Shown: one piece after another, positions 34,619 through 43,510 of the stretch
How positions within the stretch are numbered: the first letter of the stretch is position 1
Layout: every line of letters starts with the position of its first letter
Assembly: GCF_000298195.1 (NCBI RefSeq)
Contig: NZ_BAHC01000182.1
Span: forward strand, 1 to 48,699
Source: Gordonia rhizosphera NBRC 16068
GTDB taxonomy: Bacteria > Actinomycetota > Actinomycetes > Mycobacteriales > Mycobacteriaceae
Length of the DNA stretch: 48,699 bases
Direction: 5' to 3'
Notes under the pieces: generated by a model
Database searches by the model: none
Told to the model about the DNA's origin: nothing
What the model saw: the letters and a program-made list of their open reading frames with translations, nothing else
Translations under genes and position numbers: made by a program

Positions 34619-35520
34619 GAACGGTTCGCCTGGAGCGTGCGTGCCTTGAGTCGTCGGTAGCCGCGGACGTTCAATGTCGGAATGGGTCGGATGCGGAATC
34701 GGTCGTCTCCGGCGAGGGCGATGCCCATCGCCTCGTCGATCAATGTTGTTCCGGGATAGGCAGATCCGGCCAGCCGTGCCGCGATGTTGACCGGTTCGCC
34801 GAAGACGTCGCCGAGTCTGTTGAGGACGTGGCCGCGCGTCATCCCGATCCGTAGGGTCGGGATGACGCCGCTGTCGGAGTGATCCTGAATGGCGATCGCG
34901 GTGGCGGCGGCCGACGCGGGGTCGTGGAAGCTGAACATCACCGCATCACCCAGCGTTTTCACCACACTGCCGCCGTTGGCCGCGACGATCTCGAACGTGT
35001 CCTCCTCGAAGGTCTCCAGGAGTGTCTCGAGTTCCTTGAGCTCGATTCGTCGGGACAAGCTCGTGTAGCCGACGATGTCGGCGAAACCCACCACCAGATC
35101 GAGATGTTCATCCGATTCCTGCTCGACGCCTCGTTCGAGGGCATAGGTCAGGTGCCGGCGCCAGATGAGATGCTGGATCCGGCCAACGGTGTCGGCCATC
35201 TCGTCGATGGACAGATCCACGGTCGGGTCGCGGTCGAACACGCGAAGCTGATCGGCCTGCCAGTCGGCGAGCCTCGACATCGCCTGACCGATGGCGCGTG
35301 CGGTCGCGATCTGCATGTCCACGGGCACTGCGGACTCGGGGCCGGCGAACAGACGTAACGCAGCGAGATCGGCTTCGGCGAAGATCTTCTCCGGAGTGGT
35401 TCGTCGAGCGAAACCGAAAGCGTTCCAGATCTTTTCCGCGAACTCCTGAGACAGCTCCAACTTCGCGATCAGTTCGTCGCGGGTGTAGCGAGGCTGGTCG
35501 TCGGGCGATTCGCCGTCCAT
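34558..35520 (-). CDS. Class III adenylate cyclase with regulatory domain
   Basis: A 320-aa soluble cyclase. The N-terminal ~120 residues (YTRDELIAKLELSQEFAEKIWNAFGF) match the autoinhibitory adenylate-cyclase regulatory domain of mycobacterial Rv1264/Rv2212-type enzymes. The catalytic domain has the two metal Asp sites, VVGFADIVGYTSLSR and KTLGDAVMF, and GEPVNIAARLAG with the transition-state Arg. It makes cAMP. ATG 35520 is the natural start; the longer open frame runs into intergenic DNA. Overlaps modC tail-to-tail. Confidence 0.9.
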   Translation of the reverse strand: MDGESPDDQPRYTRDELIAKLELSQEFAEKIWNAFGFARRTTPEKIFAEADLAALRLFAGPESAVPVDMQIATARAIGQAMSRLADWQADQLRVFDRDPTVDLSIDEMADTVGRIQHLIWRRHLTYALERGVEQESDEHLDLVVGFADIVGYTSLSRRIELKELETLLETFEEDTFEIVAANGGSVVKTLGDAVMFSFHDPASAAATAIAIQDHSDSGVIPTLRIGMTRGHVLNRLGDVFGEPVNIAARLAGSAYPGTTLIDEAMGIALAGDDRFRIRPIPTLNVRGYRRLKARTLQANRSHNGSPTSIAETGAPGEATP

Positions 35521-35650
35521 GTCCGCCCTCTCGTGGTTCAGATCACAGCGTAGCAGTGCCGAGGGCGCGTGACCGCCGCGACAAGGACGCGTGCTCTCCG
35601 GTGCGCGCGCAGCGCCCACGATCGTGGTGGTGGTCGTCACCTCGGGCCCA

Positions 35651-35825
35651 TGTCGTGTTTGACACGACACCAAGCGACCGCTATTTTTCTGAAAATAAAC
35701 CCAGATTTACTCAGGGAGCGGAGAGATTGGAGCAGGTCAGACGGTCGAAATGTGCGTCGTACCGACGCACATCTTCGTGGGCCGATCCGTGGCGGTCCCT
35801 GGGCGCAGATCTGCGGATCGCCGCC
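35651..35825. promoter_or_regulatory. Palindrome cluster in the cyclase-mspA gap
   Basis: The 382-bp gap 35521-35902 holds no convincing gene. It holds four strong dyads: TGTCGTGT-TTG-ACACGACA (35651-35669), TATTTT-TCTG-AAAATA (35682-35697), ATGTGCGTCG-TAC-CGACGCACAT (35750-35772), and CGCAGATCTGCG (35804-35815) nested in GGCGG/CCGCC (35791-35825). They may be operators for the divergent genes or a structured leader of the porin mRNA. Confidence 0.5.
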
Positions 35826-35902
35826 TCGGATCTGAGTGATGTTGTGGCTCCACGTTTGCAGAGTCATGCCGAAATGTGGTCGGGAGAGAAGAGGAATACC
35901 AG

Positions 35903-36514
35903 GTGAAGAAGTGGTTTGCGGTGGTGGCTGCGCTGGTTGCCGCCACGGTGGCGGGACCGGTACTGGCCGGACCCGCGTCGGCGGCGGGATTGCCGAATGG
36001 GTACAAGCGGGTCAGCGAGGGTGCGGTGACCGTCCAGACGTGGCGTACGGGTGAGTCCGCGCTCCCGGCCCTGTCGATGGCGGCCAATGGTGCCGGTCGA
36101 TCGGCGGTGTTGTCGGGCAAGATCACCACGACGTTGAGCAAGGGCACCGGGAAGCTGCGCGTCGGGTATCTGGTGGGCTGCCAAGTCTCCCTGGGGAACC
36201 TGACGGCGGGGCTGTCCAGCACGATCTCGGCGACACCGACAGTGACGGGGACCGTCTCGTTCCCGTTGGCGCCGGGCGAGATCAAGCTGGTGCAGTTGTC
36301 GACGCAGAACATCACCGGTGGCCACGCCATGTACCAGTACTCCGGCCTCGAGGTCCAGGTGCAGGGTTGCGGTGGCGCGGCGCAGGCGCGCTCGTACGCG
36401 AGGGTCGAGGCAGTCGAAGGGTATGAGATCGACGCGTCGAACACCACCAACATCGGTGGTACCGGCGCGTATGTCCAGTCCACGTTGTACGGCCAGCCGT
36501 TCAGCCTCAGCTAG
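35903..36514 (+). CDS. MspA-family porin 1
   Basis: A 203-aa exported protein. A Sec signal (VKKWFAVVAALVAATVAGPVLAGPASA) is followed by a beta-rich MspA domain with RVGYLVGCQVSLG, VQGCGGAAQARSYARV (two Cys that may form a disulfide) and the terminal LYGQPFSLS signature. MspA octamers are the general porins of the mycomembrane. GTG 35903 was chosen for the signal peptide, with an AGAGG stretch upstream. A paralogue follows 47 bases downstream. Confidence 0.85.
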   Translation: MKKWFAVVAALVAATVAGPVLAGPASAAGLPNGYKRVSEGAVTVQTWRTGESALPALSMAANGAGRSAVLSGKITTTLSKGTGKLRVGYLVGCQVSLGNLTAGLSSTISATPTVTGTVSFPLAPGEIKLVQLSTQNITGGHAMYQYSGLEVQVQGCGGAAQARSYARVEAVEGYEIDASNTTNIGGTGAYVQSTLYGQPFSLS

Positions 36515-36561
36515 TCCTGTCCATCGATGCAAGTGATTGTGCAAGAAGAGAAGAGTCTGAC

Positions 36562-37221
36562 GTGAAGAGCAAGTCTGTGATCTCCACCGGCGTGGTGTGG
36601 GGTGTCTGTGTGGCGGCCGGTGTGGGTGTGTTGTCGGGAATCGGACCCGCCGCGGCGGGCCCACTTCCGGGCGGGGCCGCCCATGCCGATCTCGGCGGCG
36701 GTACCACCATGACCGCGCGGCTGGTCAACGAGAAGGTGGATGTCCAGCCGGGCAACGTCGCCGGCATACCGACGTCGCGGGTGGCGTGGGTGTCGGGTGC
36801 GGTGCGTGTCTCGGTGACCGGGAAGGCCAAGGGCGGTGTCATCAAGGGCGGGTATGTCGTCGGCTGTCAGGTGAATCTGGCCGGCGCCGGCACCTCCGGT
36901 GCCGCGGGCGTGAACACGTCGACGGGGGCGCTCATCGGGCCCACCGCGGGTGGCACCCTGACCTTGGGTCCCGGGCAGGCCGCGTATGTGCCGATCATCG
37001 ACCAGAAGAACTATGCGCTCGATGCCGACAACGCGCTGTACACGATCAACGGCTATCAGTTCGCCGGAAAGCAAGCGTCGGTCGCCTACAGTCAGGAAGA
37101 GTTGCGGGTCAACGGCTGTGCCGGCTACGCGCAGGCCCGGGCGCGGATCACCATCCAGGTGACCACCCCCTCGTCGAAGAGCGAGACGACGCTGTGGGGT
37201 AGGCCGTTCTCGTTGGGGTAA
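36562..37221 (+). CDS. MspA-family porin 2
   Basis: A 219-aa MspA-type porin with signal peptide (KSKSVISTGVVWGVCVAAGVGVLSGIGPAAAG) and the family segments GGYVVGCQVNLAG, VNGCAGYAQARARI and TLWGRPFSLG. It is longer than its neighbour by a Gly/Thr-rich insert near residues 115-135. Probably one operon with porin 1. The start GTG 36562 follows a purine-rich stretch. A hairpin terminator ends the unit. Confidence 0.87.
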   Translation: MKSKSVISTGVVWGVCVAAGVGVLSGIGPAAAGPLPGGAAHADLGGGTTMTARLVNEKVDVQPGNVAGIPTSRVAWVSGAVRVSVTGKAKGGVIKGGYVVGCQVNLAGAGTSGAAGVNTSTGALIGPTAGGTLTLGPGQAAYVPIIDQKNYALDADNALYTINGYQFAGKQASVAYSQEELRVNGCAGYAQARARITIQVTTPSSKSETTLWGRPFSLG

Positions 37222-37237
37222 TGCAATTGTTCGTCCG

Positions 37238-37279
37238 TTCCCGCCGTGACGCCCGTGGTATCGGGTGTCACGGCGGGAA
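37238..37279 (+). terminator. Hairpin terminator after the porin pair
   Basis: A 17-bp stem (37238-37254 with 37263-37279) with one G-T wobble and an 8-nt loop, 16 bases after the second porin. The right arm is followed by ATTGG, without a strong T-tract. Confidence 0.8.
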
Positions 37280-37352
37280 TTGGCATCTCTGTCTCTGCCG
37301 AGGCGTGCACCAATAGGTAGAGGGGACTCTGGCGTCCCAAGCACCTACCTGC

Positions 37353-37367
37353 TTGCATTGAATGCAA
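37353..37367. promoter_or_regulatory. Dyad upstream of the VapBC remnant
   Basis: TTGCATT-G-AATGCAA, perfect 7-bp arms, 28 bases before the antitoxin remnant start. Probably the old autoregulatory operator of the toxin-antitoxin pair. Confidence 0.5.
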
Positions 37368-37395
37368 TGATCTCGTTGCTGATCGGGCGGTGGAC

Positions 37396-37589
37396 ATGGC
37401 TACTTTGACAATCCGTGATCTGGACGACGATCTGAAGGCAGCCTTGAGTGTTCGCGCAGCTGAGAACGGAAGGTCGATGGAGGCGGACGATACGAACGTG
37501 GTGTCGGAGCTGGCGCACGTCTGGCCACCCGCAATGTCGACGACTTCGCAGACGTGGGTATAGAGGTACTCAATCCCTGGACTGCTTGA
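37396..37589 (+). pseudogene. Collapsed VapBC/FitAB toxin-antitoxin remnant
   Basis: The first 30 codons (MATLTIRDLDDDLKAALSVR, then AAENGRSMEA) are the N-terminus of a FitA/VapB-type antitoxin. They run directly into DDTNVVSEL, the PIN-domain toxin N-terminal motif, so the antitoxin end and toxin start are deleted. The next frame (near 37514-37589) reads RLATRNVDDFADVGIEVLNPWTA, the PIN C-terminus. The original frame ends at a TAG at 37561. Two internal deletions and a frameshift leave no functional protein. Confidence 0.8.
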
Positions 37590-37661
37590 CTGGCGCAGAA
37601 TTCGGCCGGCCCAAAACGTCTGCGGAAGACGCGTGGCGGTTGACGCCGGCATTTTCGGGCA

Positions 37662-38834
37662 TCACACCCCCAACACACCCTTCATCAGGTACGCCATCTG
37701 TGCGCCGAACTCAGGCCGGCTGGTGCCGCGGCGCATCCGGACCGCGTCGTTGACGATGCTCAGCGCGGCGTGGACGTCGATCGCCGCGCGGTCACGGGGC
37801 AGATCGGGGTCGGTCTGCATGAGCAGATCTACCCAGCGGGCCACGTAACGACGCTGGATGTCGACGAGGTCCGAGGCGTTCGGTTGGCCCGCCAGTGCGT
37901 CGGAACTGTTGAACGTGACCGACAGCTCGGGTGTGGACGTGATCACGTTGACATACGAGTCGATCAGCAGCGCAAGCAGTTTCGCGGGATCGGAGGTCGA
38001 GGCGTAGGCGGTCATCACGCCGGCTTCCAGGCGCGTCGCGCCGCGCTGACCGATGCCGATCAGGATCGCGATCTTGGAACTGAAGTGTTTGTAGACACTC
38101 GGACCGGTGATCCCGACGGCGGCGCCGATGTCGTCCACGCCGACGCCCGCGTAACCGCGCTCGGCGAACAGCGTCGCGGCGGCGTCCAGGATCTCGTCGC
38201 GGCGGGTGGGCGCGCCCGTGCCGGACGGGGGAAGGGCGGGAAGCGGCGGTGCCGAGTCGGGTCGCAGCGCGATCAGGCGCCGCACCAGAGCGTCCACCTC
38301 GGCCAGCGTGCGAGTCAGCGACATCCGGGTTCGGTGTACCGACAGGCTGCCGGCCACGCTGATCATCGCCCAGGCGAGGGTCACCGCCTCACGCTCGGTG
38401 AGGTCGGTGCCGTCGGCCAGAACGTCGGCCCAGTGATGCAGGATCGCGCGGGTGCGCAGCACCACCTCGCGGTTCTGTTCGTCGGTGAGGTGCTGACTGC
38501 CCCACCGCCACAGCGACGTCGACTCGGGTCGTTTGACACCCAACGCGCACACCGAGGAGATGAGGTCGTCCACCGGTGCGTCGCCCTCGGTCAGCGCCCG
38601 GCCGGTGCAGGTCTCGAGGTCGTCGACGCCGGCGTTGACCGCGGCCGCCAGCAGCGACTGCTTGTCGGCGAAATGCCGGTAGACCGACGGTGCGGTCACG
38701 CCTGCTGCACGGGCGATGTCCGCGACCGACACCTGGGCGTAGCCGCGCTCGGCGAACAGGGCTGCCGCATGGTCGAGCAGTTGTCGCTTGCGGTCCGCGG
38801 GCCGGATGCGCCGGGGTGTCTTCGGGGTAGGCAT
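37662..38834 (-). CDS. Tandem TetR regulator
   Basis: A 390-aa protein with two complete TetR-type DNA-binding domains. HTH 1 (about 10-60) reads LLDHAAALFAERGYAQVSVADIARAAGVTAPSVYRHF; HTH 2 (about 195-245) reads ILDAAATLFAERGYAGVGVDDIGAAVGITGPSVYKHF. Each is followed by a helical ligand-type domain. The two halves look like an internal duplication. It is divergent from fadA (about 130 bases), so it may control fatty-acid oxidation genes. ATG 38834 was chosen over a longer frame. Confidence 0.88.
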   Translation of the reverse strand: MPTPKTPRRIRPADRKRQLLDHAAALFAERGYAQVSVADIARAAGVTAPSVYRHFADKQSLLAAAVNAGVDDLETCTGRALTEGDAPVDDLISSVCALGVKRPESTSLWRWGSQHLTDEQNREVVLRTRAILHHWADVLADGTDLTEREAVTLAWAMISVAGSLSVHRTRMSLTRTLAEVDALVRRLIALRPDSAPPLPALPPSGTGAPTRRDEILDAAATLFAERGYAGVGVDDIGAAVGITGPSVYKHFSSKIAILIGIGQRGATRLEAGVMTAYASTSDPAKLLALLIDSYVNVITSTPELSVTFNSSDALAGQPNASDLVDIQRRYVARWVDLLMQTDPDLPRDRAAIDVHAALSIVNDAVRMRRGTSRPEFGAQMAYLMKGVLGV

Positions 38835-38963
38835 GGTGAACCGACCATAGCGCATATTTGTCGATACATGTGGCTTCGTGACCACCCGGTATAGCCAAAC
38901 AAGTTATTCCGCGTTAGCCTGGAAGTCGGAACCACACCTGTTCATGTGAAAGGAACACACAAC

Positions 38964-40175
38964 GTGGCTGATCAAGCATTCATCTACGAGGCGATCCGTA
39001 CGCCCCGTGGCAAGCAGCGTGGAGGTTCGCTGCACAGCATCAAGCCCGTCGATCTGGTCTCCGGCCTGATCGACGAGGTTCTGGCACGGCACGGCTCCCT
39101 CGACCCGGCAGAAGTCAACGACGTCGTGCTCGGTGTCGTCTCGCCGGTAGGTGAGCAGGGTGCGGTCATCGCGCGCACCGCAGCGCTGAACAGCGGTCTG
39201 CCCGAGAGTGTTCCGGGAACCCAGATCAACCGTTTCTGCGCCTCGGGGCTGGAGGCCACCAACCTGGCCGCGGCCAAGGTGGCGTCCGGCTTCGATGACC
39301 TGGTGCTCGCCGGTGGTGTCGAGTCGATGTCGCGCGTGCCGATGGGCAGCGACGGCGGTGCACTCTTCACCGACCCGCTCACCGCGTACGAGAACTACAT
39401 CGTTCCGCAGGGCATCGGCGCCGACCTGATCGCCACCATGGAGGGCTTCAGCCGCGAAGACGTCGACGCCTACGCCGCGGAGTCGCAGGATCGCGCCGAG
39501 AAGGCTTGGAGTGCAGGCTACTTCGCCAAGTCGGTCGTACCGGTCCGCGACATGAACGGCGTCATCGTGCTCGACCACGACGAGCATCGTCGTCCCGGGT
39601 CGACCGTCGAGTCGCTCGGCAAGCTCAAGGCTGCCTTCCAGGCGTTGGCCGACATGGCCGGCTTCGACGACGTGGCGCTGCAGAAGTACCACAACGTGGA
39701 GAAGATCAACCACGTCCACACCGGCGGTAACAGCTCCGGCATCGTCGACGGCTCCGGACTCGTCCTGATCGGCAGCGAGGCTGCGGGCAAGCGCAACGGC
39801 CTCACCCCGCGCGGCCGCATCGTCACCTTCGCCGAGATCGGCTCCGAGCCGACCATCATGCTCACCGGTCCGACCCCGGCCACCGAGTTGGCGCTGAAGA
39901 AGGCAGGCCTGACGGTCGACGACATCGACGTCTTCGAGCTCAACGAGGCCTTCGCGTCGGTCGTCATGAAGTGGATGAAGGATCTGAAGATCCCGCACGA
40001 GAAGGTCAACGTCAACGGTGGCGCCATCGCCATGGGTCACCCGCTCGGCGCAACCGGCGCGATGATCTTCGGCACCTGCCTCGACGAGCTCGAGCGCACC
40101 GGCGGCCGCTACGGCCTGGTCACCCTGTGCATCGGCGGCGGCATGGGCGTCGCGACCATCATCGAGCGTCTCTGA
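38964..40175 (+). CDS. fadA: Acetyl-CoA acyltransferase (thiolase) FadA
   Basis: A 403-aa thiolase with the nucleophile Cys92 ([10 protein letters not shown]), His359 in [15 protein letters not shown], and the acid/base Cys389 in LCIGGGMG. It cleaves 3-ketoacyl-CoA to acetyl-CoA at the end of beta-oxidation. GTG 38964 has AAAGGA at 38948-38953. Followed by fadB after 70 bases, as in the fadA-fadB complex (trifunctional enzyme) of mycobacteria. Confidence 0.95.
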   Translation: MADQAFIYEAIRTPRGKQRGGSLHSIKPVDLVSGLIDEVLARHGSLDPAEVNDVVLGVVSPVGEQGAVIARTAALNSGLPESVPGTQINRFCASGLEATNLAAAKVASGFDDLVLAGGVESMSRVPMGSDGGALFTDPLTAYENYIVPQGIGADLIATMEGFSREDVDAYAAESQDRAEKAWSAGYFAKSVVPVRDMNGVIVLDHDEHRRPGSTVESLGKLKAAFQALADMAGFDDVALQKYHNVEKINHVHTGGNSSGIVDGSGLVLIGSEAAGKRNGLTPRGRIVTFAEIGSEPTIMLTGPTPATELALKKAGLTVDDIDVFELNEAFASVVMKWMKDLKIPHEKVNVNGGAIAMGHPLGATGAMIFGTCLDELERTGGRYGLVTLCIGGGMGVATIIERL

Positions 40176-40178
40176 CCC

Positions 40179-40220
40179 TTCGAGGCTCGCTTCACTCGCT
40201 CCTCGGGGAGCGGGGAGGCC
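40179..40220. repeat. REP-like GC-rich element between fadA and fadB
   Basis: CTTCGAGGCTCGCTTCACTC then GCTCCTCGG and GGAGCGGGGAGG. It resembles half of the CTCGCTTCGCTC-type intergenic element at 44453-44503. Possibly a decayed copy or an mRNA-stability hairpin. Confidence 0.4.
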
Positions 40221-40245
40221 CTACAGAAAGAACCTTTCAAACAAC

Positions 40246-42420
40246 ATGAGTGACAACATGATTGCCTGGGAGAAGGACGCCGATGGCGTCGTCGTCCTGA
40301 CCATGGACGACCCCAACCAGGGCGCCAACACGATGAACGACCTCTACCGGTCGTCGATGTCCGCGACCGTCGAGCGCCTCGAGGCCGAGAAGGATGACAT
40401 CACCGGTGTCGTCCTCACCTCCGCGAAGAAGACCTTCTTCGCCGGTGGCGACCTCAAGGACATGACCAGCGGAGCCGGTGGTCGGTCGAAGGAAGAGATC
40501 GCCACCGAGATGACGCACAGCGTCAACGGCATGAAGCGTGTCCTTCGCCGTCTCGAGACCCTCGGCAAGCCCGTCGTCGCCGCCATCAACGGCGCCGCAC
40601 TCGGCGGCGGCCTGGAGATCGCGCTGCACACGCACTACCGCGTGGCCGCCGATGTCAAGGGTGTCCAGATCGGTCTGCCGGAGGCGACCCTCGGCCTGCT
40701 TCCCGCCGGTGGCGGCGTGGTCCGCACCGTCCGTCTGCTCGGTATCCAGAACGCGCTGATGGGTGTGCTGCTGCAGGGCCAGCGCTTCAACCCGACCAAG
40801 GCCAGGGAAACCGGCCTGATCGACGAGGTCGTCGGCTCCATCGAGGAACTGATCCCCGCCGCCAAGGCCTGGATCGCCGCGAACCCCGACGCCGCGCAGC
40901 CGTGGGACAAGAAGGGCTACAAGATCCCGGGCGGTGCTCCCACCAACCCGGCCTTCGCCGCCAACCTCCCGGCCCTGCCGGCCCTGCTGCGCAAGCAGAT
41001 CAAGGGTGCCAACATGCCGGCTCCGCGTAACATCCTGGCCGCCGCGGTCGAAGGTGCCTACGTCGACGTCGACACCGCCGACATCATCGAAACCCGCTAC
41101 TTCGTGGACCTGCTCACCGGCCAGGTCGCGCAGAACATGATCAAGGCGTTCTTCTTCGACCTGCAGCACATCAACAACGGTGGCTCGCGTCCCGAGGGCT
41201 ACCCGAAGTACACCGCCAAGAAGGTCGGAGTCATCGGTGCGGGCATGATGGGTGCCGCGATCGCCTACGTGTCGGCCAAGGCCGGCATGGAGGTCGTCCT
41301 CAAGGACATCGACCTCGACGCCGCCAAGAAGGGCAAGGCCTACTCGGAGAACCTCGAGGCCAAGGCCGTCGCCAAGGGTAAGACCACCCAGGAGAAGGCC
41401 GACGCGCTGCTGGCCCGCATCCACCCGACCGTCGACGCCGCCGACTTCAAGGGCGTCGACCTCGTCATCGAGGCCGCGTTCGAGTCGGTCGAGGTCAAGC
41501 ACAAGGTGTTCCAGGAGATCGAGGACATCGTCGAGCCCGACGCGATCCTGGGTTCGAACACCTCGACCCTGCCGATCACCATCCTCGCCGAGGGTGTGCA
41601 GCGCGCTGAGGACTTCATCGGCATCCACTTCTTCTCGCCGGTCGACAAGATGCCGCTGGTCGAGATCATCAAGGGCCAGAAGACCTCGGATGCGGTGCTG
41701 GCCAAGGTCATCGACTACACCTTGGCGATCCGCAAGACGCCGATCGTCGTCAACGACAGCCGCGGCTTCTTCACCAGCCGTGTCATCGGCACCTTCGTCA
41801 ACGAGGCCATCGCGGCCGTCGGCGAGGGCGTGGACCCGGTGTTCATCGAGCACGCGGGCACCCAGGCCGGCTACCCGGCCGCGCCGCTGCAGCTGATGGA
41901 CGAGCTGACCCTGACCCTTCCGCAGAAGATCCGCAAGGAGTCCGAGGCCGCGGCCAAGGAAGCCGGTGTGGACTTCCCGCAGCACGCGTCGTCCGCCGTC
42001 GTCGACTGGATGGTCGAGAACGGACGCACCGCCCGCAAGGACGGCAAGGGCTTCTACGACTACGACGAGAACGGCAAGCGCGTCGGCCTGTGGCCGGGTC
42101 TGCGCGAGCACTTCAACTCGGGCACCACGGAGATCCCGTTCGAGGACATGAAGGAGCGCATGCTCTTCGCCGAGGCGCTGGAGACCGTGAAGTGCTTCGA
42201 CGAAGGTGTGCTCACCTCCGTCGAGGACGCCAACATCGGTTCGATCTTCGGCATCGGCTTCCCCGCGTGGACCGGTGGTGTCATCCAGTACATCAACGGT
42301 TACGAGGGTGGCGTGGCGGGCTTCGTCGACCGTGCTCGCGATCTCGCGTCGAAGTACGGCAAGCACTTCGAGCCGCCGGCCTCGCTCGTCGAGAAGGCAG
42401 CCAAGGGCGAGAAGTTCTGA
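40246..42420 (+). CDS. fadB: Fatty oxidation complex alpha subunit FadB
   Basis: A 724-aa bifunctional enzyme. Residues ~1-300 are the enoyl-CoA hydratase (FFAGGDLKDM, NGAALGGGLEIALH, GLLPAGGG). Residues ~320-720 are 3-hydroxyacyl-CoA dehydrogenase with the NAD motif GAGMMG (331-336), GIHFFSPVDKMPLVEII and NDSRGFFTSRV. It carries out the hydration and oxidation steps of beta-oxidation with FadA. ATG 40246; a GAAAGAA stretch lies upstream. Intact and full length. Confidence 0.96.
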   Translation: MSDNMIAWEKDADGVVVLTMDDPNQGANTMNDLYRSSMSATVERLEAEKDDITGVVLTSAKKTFFAGGDLKDMTSGAGGRSKEEIATEMTHSVNGMKRVLRRLETLGKPVVAAINGAALGGGLEIALHTHYRVAADVKGVQIGLPEATLGLLPAGGGVVRTVRLLGIQNALMGVLLQGQRFNPTKARETGLIDEVVGSIEELIPAAKAWIAANPDAAQPWDKKGYKIPGGAPTNPAFAANLPALPALLRKQIKGANMPAPRNILAAAVEGAYVDVDTADIIETRYFVDLLTGQVAQNMIKAFFFDLQHINNGGSRPEGYPKYTAKKVGVIGAGMMGAAIAYVSAKAGMEVVLKDIDLDAAKKGKAYSENLEAKAVAKGKTTQEKADALLARIHPTVDAADFKGVDLVIEAAFESVEVKHKVFQEIEDIVEPDAILGSNTSTLPITILAEGVQRAEDFIGIHFFSPVDKMPLVEIIKGQKTSDAVLAKVIDYTLAIRKTPIVVNDSRGFFTSRVIGTFVNEAIAAVGEGVDPVFIEHAGTQAGYPAAPLQLMDELTLTLPQKIRKESEAAAKEAGVDFPQHASSAVVDWMVENGRTARKDGKGFYDYDENGKRVGLWPGLREHFNSGTTEIPFEDMKERMLFAEALETVKCFDEGVLTSVEDANIGSIFGIGFPAWTGGVIQYINGYEGGVAGFVDRARDLASKYGKHFEPPASLVEKAAKGEKF

Positions 42421-42437
42421 CTCCTCGCTGACCCCCT

Positions 42438-42480
42438 GCGCCGTAGATCCGCGTCTTATATCGACTCGGATCTACGGCGC
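42438..42480. repeat. Left hairpin repeat of the second AbiEi/nuclease cassette
   Basis: Perfect 14-bp arms GCGCCGTAGATCCG / CGGATCTACGGCGC around a 15-nt centre. Inside the centre GTC and GAC can form an extra 3-bp stem with a 7-nt loop. It begins 17 bases after the fadB stop, so it may also act as a terminator. A near copy lies at 43504-43542. Confidence 0.9.
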
Positions 42481-42547
42481 GGTTGGTTATCCACAGGCTT
42501 TCGGTTGGGACGGCTGGTTGGGGTGGTTGTCGGCGAGACTTTCTGTC

Positions 42548-43510
42548 ATGGCCCCGACACCGGATGTAGCCCGGCTGCAGGAGTTGCTCGACGACCAGGA
42601 CGGGGTGATCGCGCGCCGCCAGGTCATCGGGTGCGGGTTCACCGTGCCCTACATCCGGTGTCGGGTGCGCCGTCGCGAGTGGGCCACGATCTATCCCGGG
42701 ACCTATGTCGACCACACCGGACCGCTGACATGGCGGCAGCGGGCGTGGGCGGCGGTACTCGATGCGTGGCCGTCCGCGCTGAGCCATGCATCGGCTGTCG
42801 GTACAGCCCAGGACCACGGCGCCGGCCCGATTCACATCATGGTCGCGCGTCACCGTCGAGTGACTCGGCGCGCGAGTGTGGTCGTCCACTATGCAGCCAG
42901 ATTCGACGAGCAGGTGCTTTGTGACGCTCACCCACCGCGGCAGCGGGTCGAGGAAGCCGCGCTCGACATGGTCGCGCTGGTGAGTTCGGAGATGCGTGTC
43001 GTTGCGTGCCTCACCGAGGTCCTGCAAGCTCGAAAGACCACTGCCGAGCGACTTCTCGTTGCATTGCAGTCCCGCCCGCGGATGCGGCGGCGTGCGTTCG
43101 TCGAGGGTGTGCTCCGTGACGCGCGCGACGGCACGTGCTCGGTACTCGAGTATGGATACCTGACCAGAGTCGAACGTGCGCATGGTCTTCCGAGGCCGCA
43201 CCGGCAATCGCCGACGGGCGTGGGGCGGAAGGGGTTTCGGGATGTCGACTATCCCGACTGGCACGTGGTGGTGGAGTTGGACGGGCGGTTTGGGCACGAC
43301 GATGTGCACGCTCGCGATCAAGACATGGAGCGCGACCTGGACGCTGCTGCCGGTGCCGACCGAGAGACGCTCCGAATCGGTTGGGGTCAGGTGTTCGCCC
43401 GCGCGTGCTCGACCGCGGTGAAGATCGGGAAGGTGTTGAACCGCCACGGTTGGCCCGGGGCGGTGGCCTCGTGCCCCCACTGCCCATCGTCTGATGCCGG
43501 ATCGCCGTAG
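42548..43510 (+). CDS. AbiEi-like protein with DUF559/Vsr-like nuclease core
   Basis: A 320-aa protein. The N-terminus (LQELLDDQDGVIARRQVIGCGFTVPYIRCRVRRREWATIYPGTYV) is an AbiEi-like winged helix. The C-terminal ~125 residues match the Vsr/DUF559 fold: Glu201 in VLEYGYL, VERAHGLP, Asp232/Asp234 in RDVDYPDW, ELDGRFGHDD with Asp245 and Arg247 (Arg in place of the usual Lys), DMERDLDAA and TLRIGW. A probable nuclease or decayed nuclease; role unknown. No toxin partner beside it. ATG 42548 was chosen because the upstream frame is shadow sequence. The TAG stop lies inside the right-hand hairpin repeat. Same architecture as the gene at 24384-25325. Confidence 0.82.
   Translation: MAPTPDVARLQELLDDQDGVIARRQVIGCGFTVPYIRCRVRRREWATIYPGTYVDHTGPLTWRQRAWAAVLDAWPSALSHASAVGTAQDHGAGPIHIMVARHRRVTRRASVVVHYAARFDEQVLCDAHPPRQRVEEAALDMVALVSSEMRVVACLTEVLQARKTTAERLLVALQSRPRMRRRAFVEGVLRDARDGTCSVLEYGYLTRVERAHGLPRPHRQSPTGVGRKGFRDVDYPDWHVVVELDGRFGHDDVHARDQDMERDLDAAAGADRETLRIGWGQVFARACSTAVKIGKVLNRHGWPGAVASCPHCPSSDAGSP

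Noticed and set aside
35569..35835. 88-aa ORF in the cyclase-porin gap
   Set aside because: Arg/Ser-rich, no ribosome site, crosses four palindromes; looks like a chance open frame.
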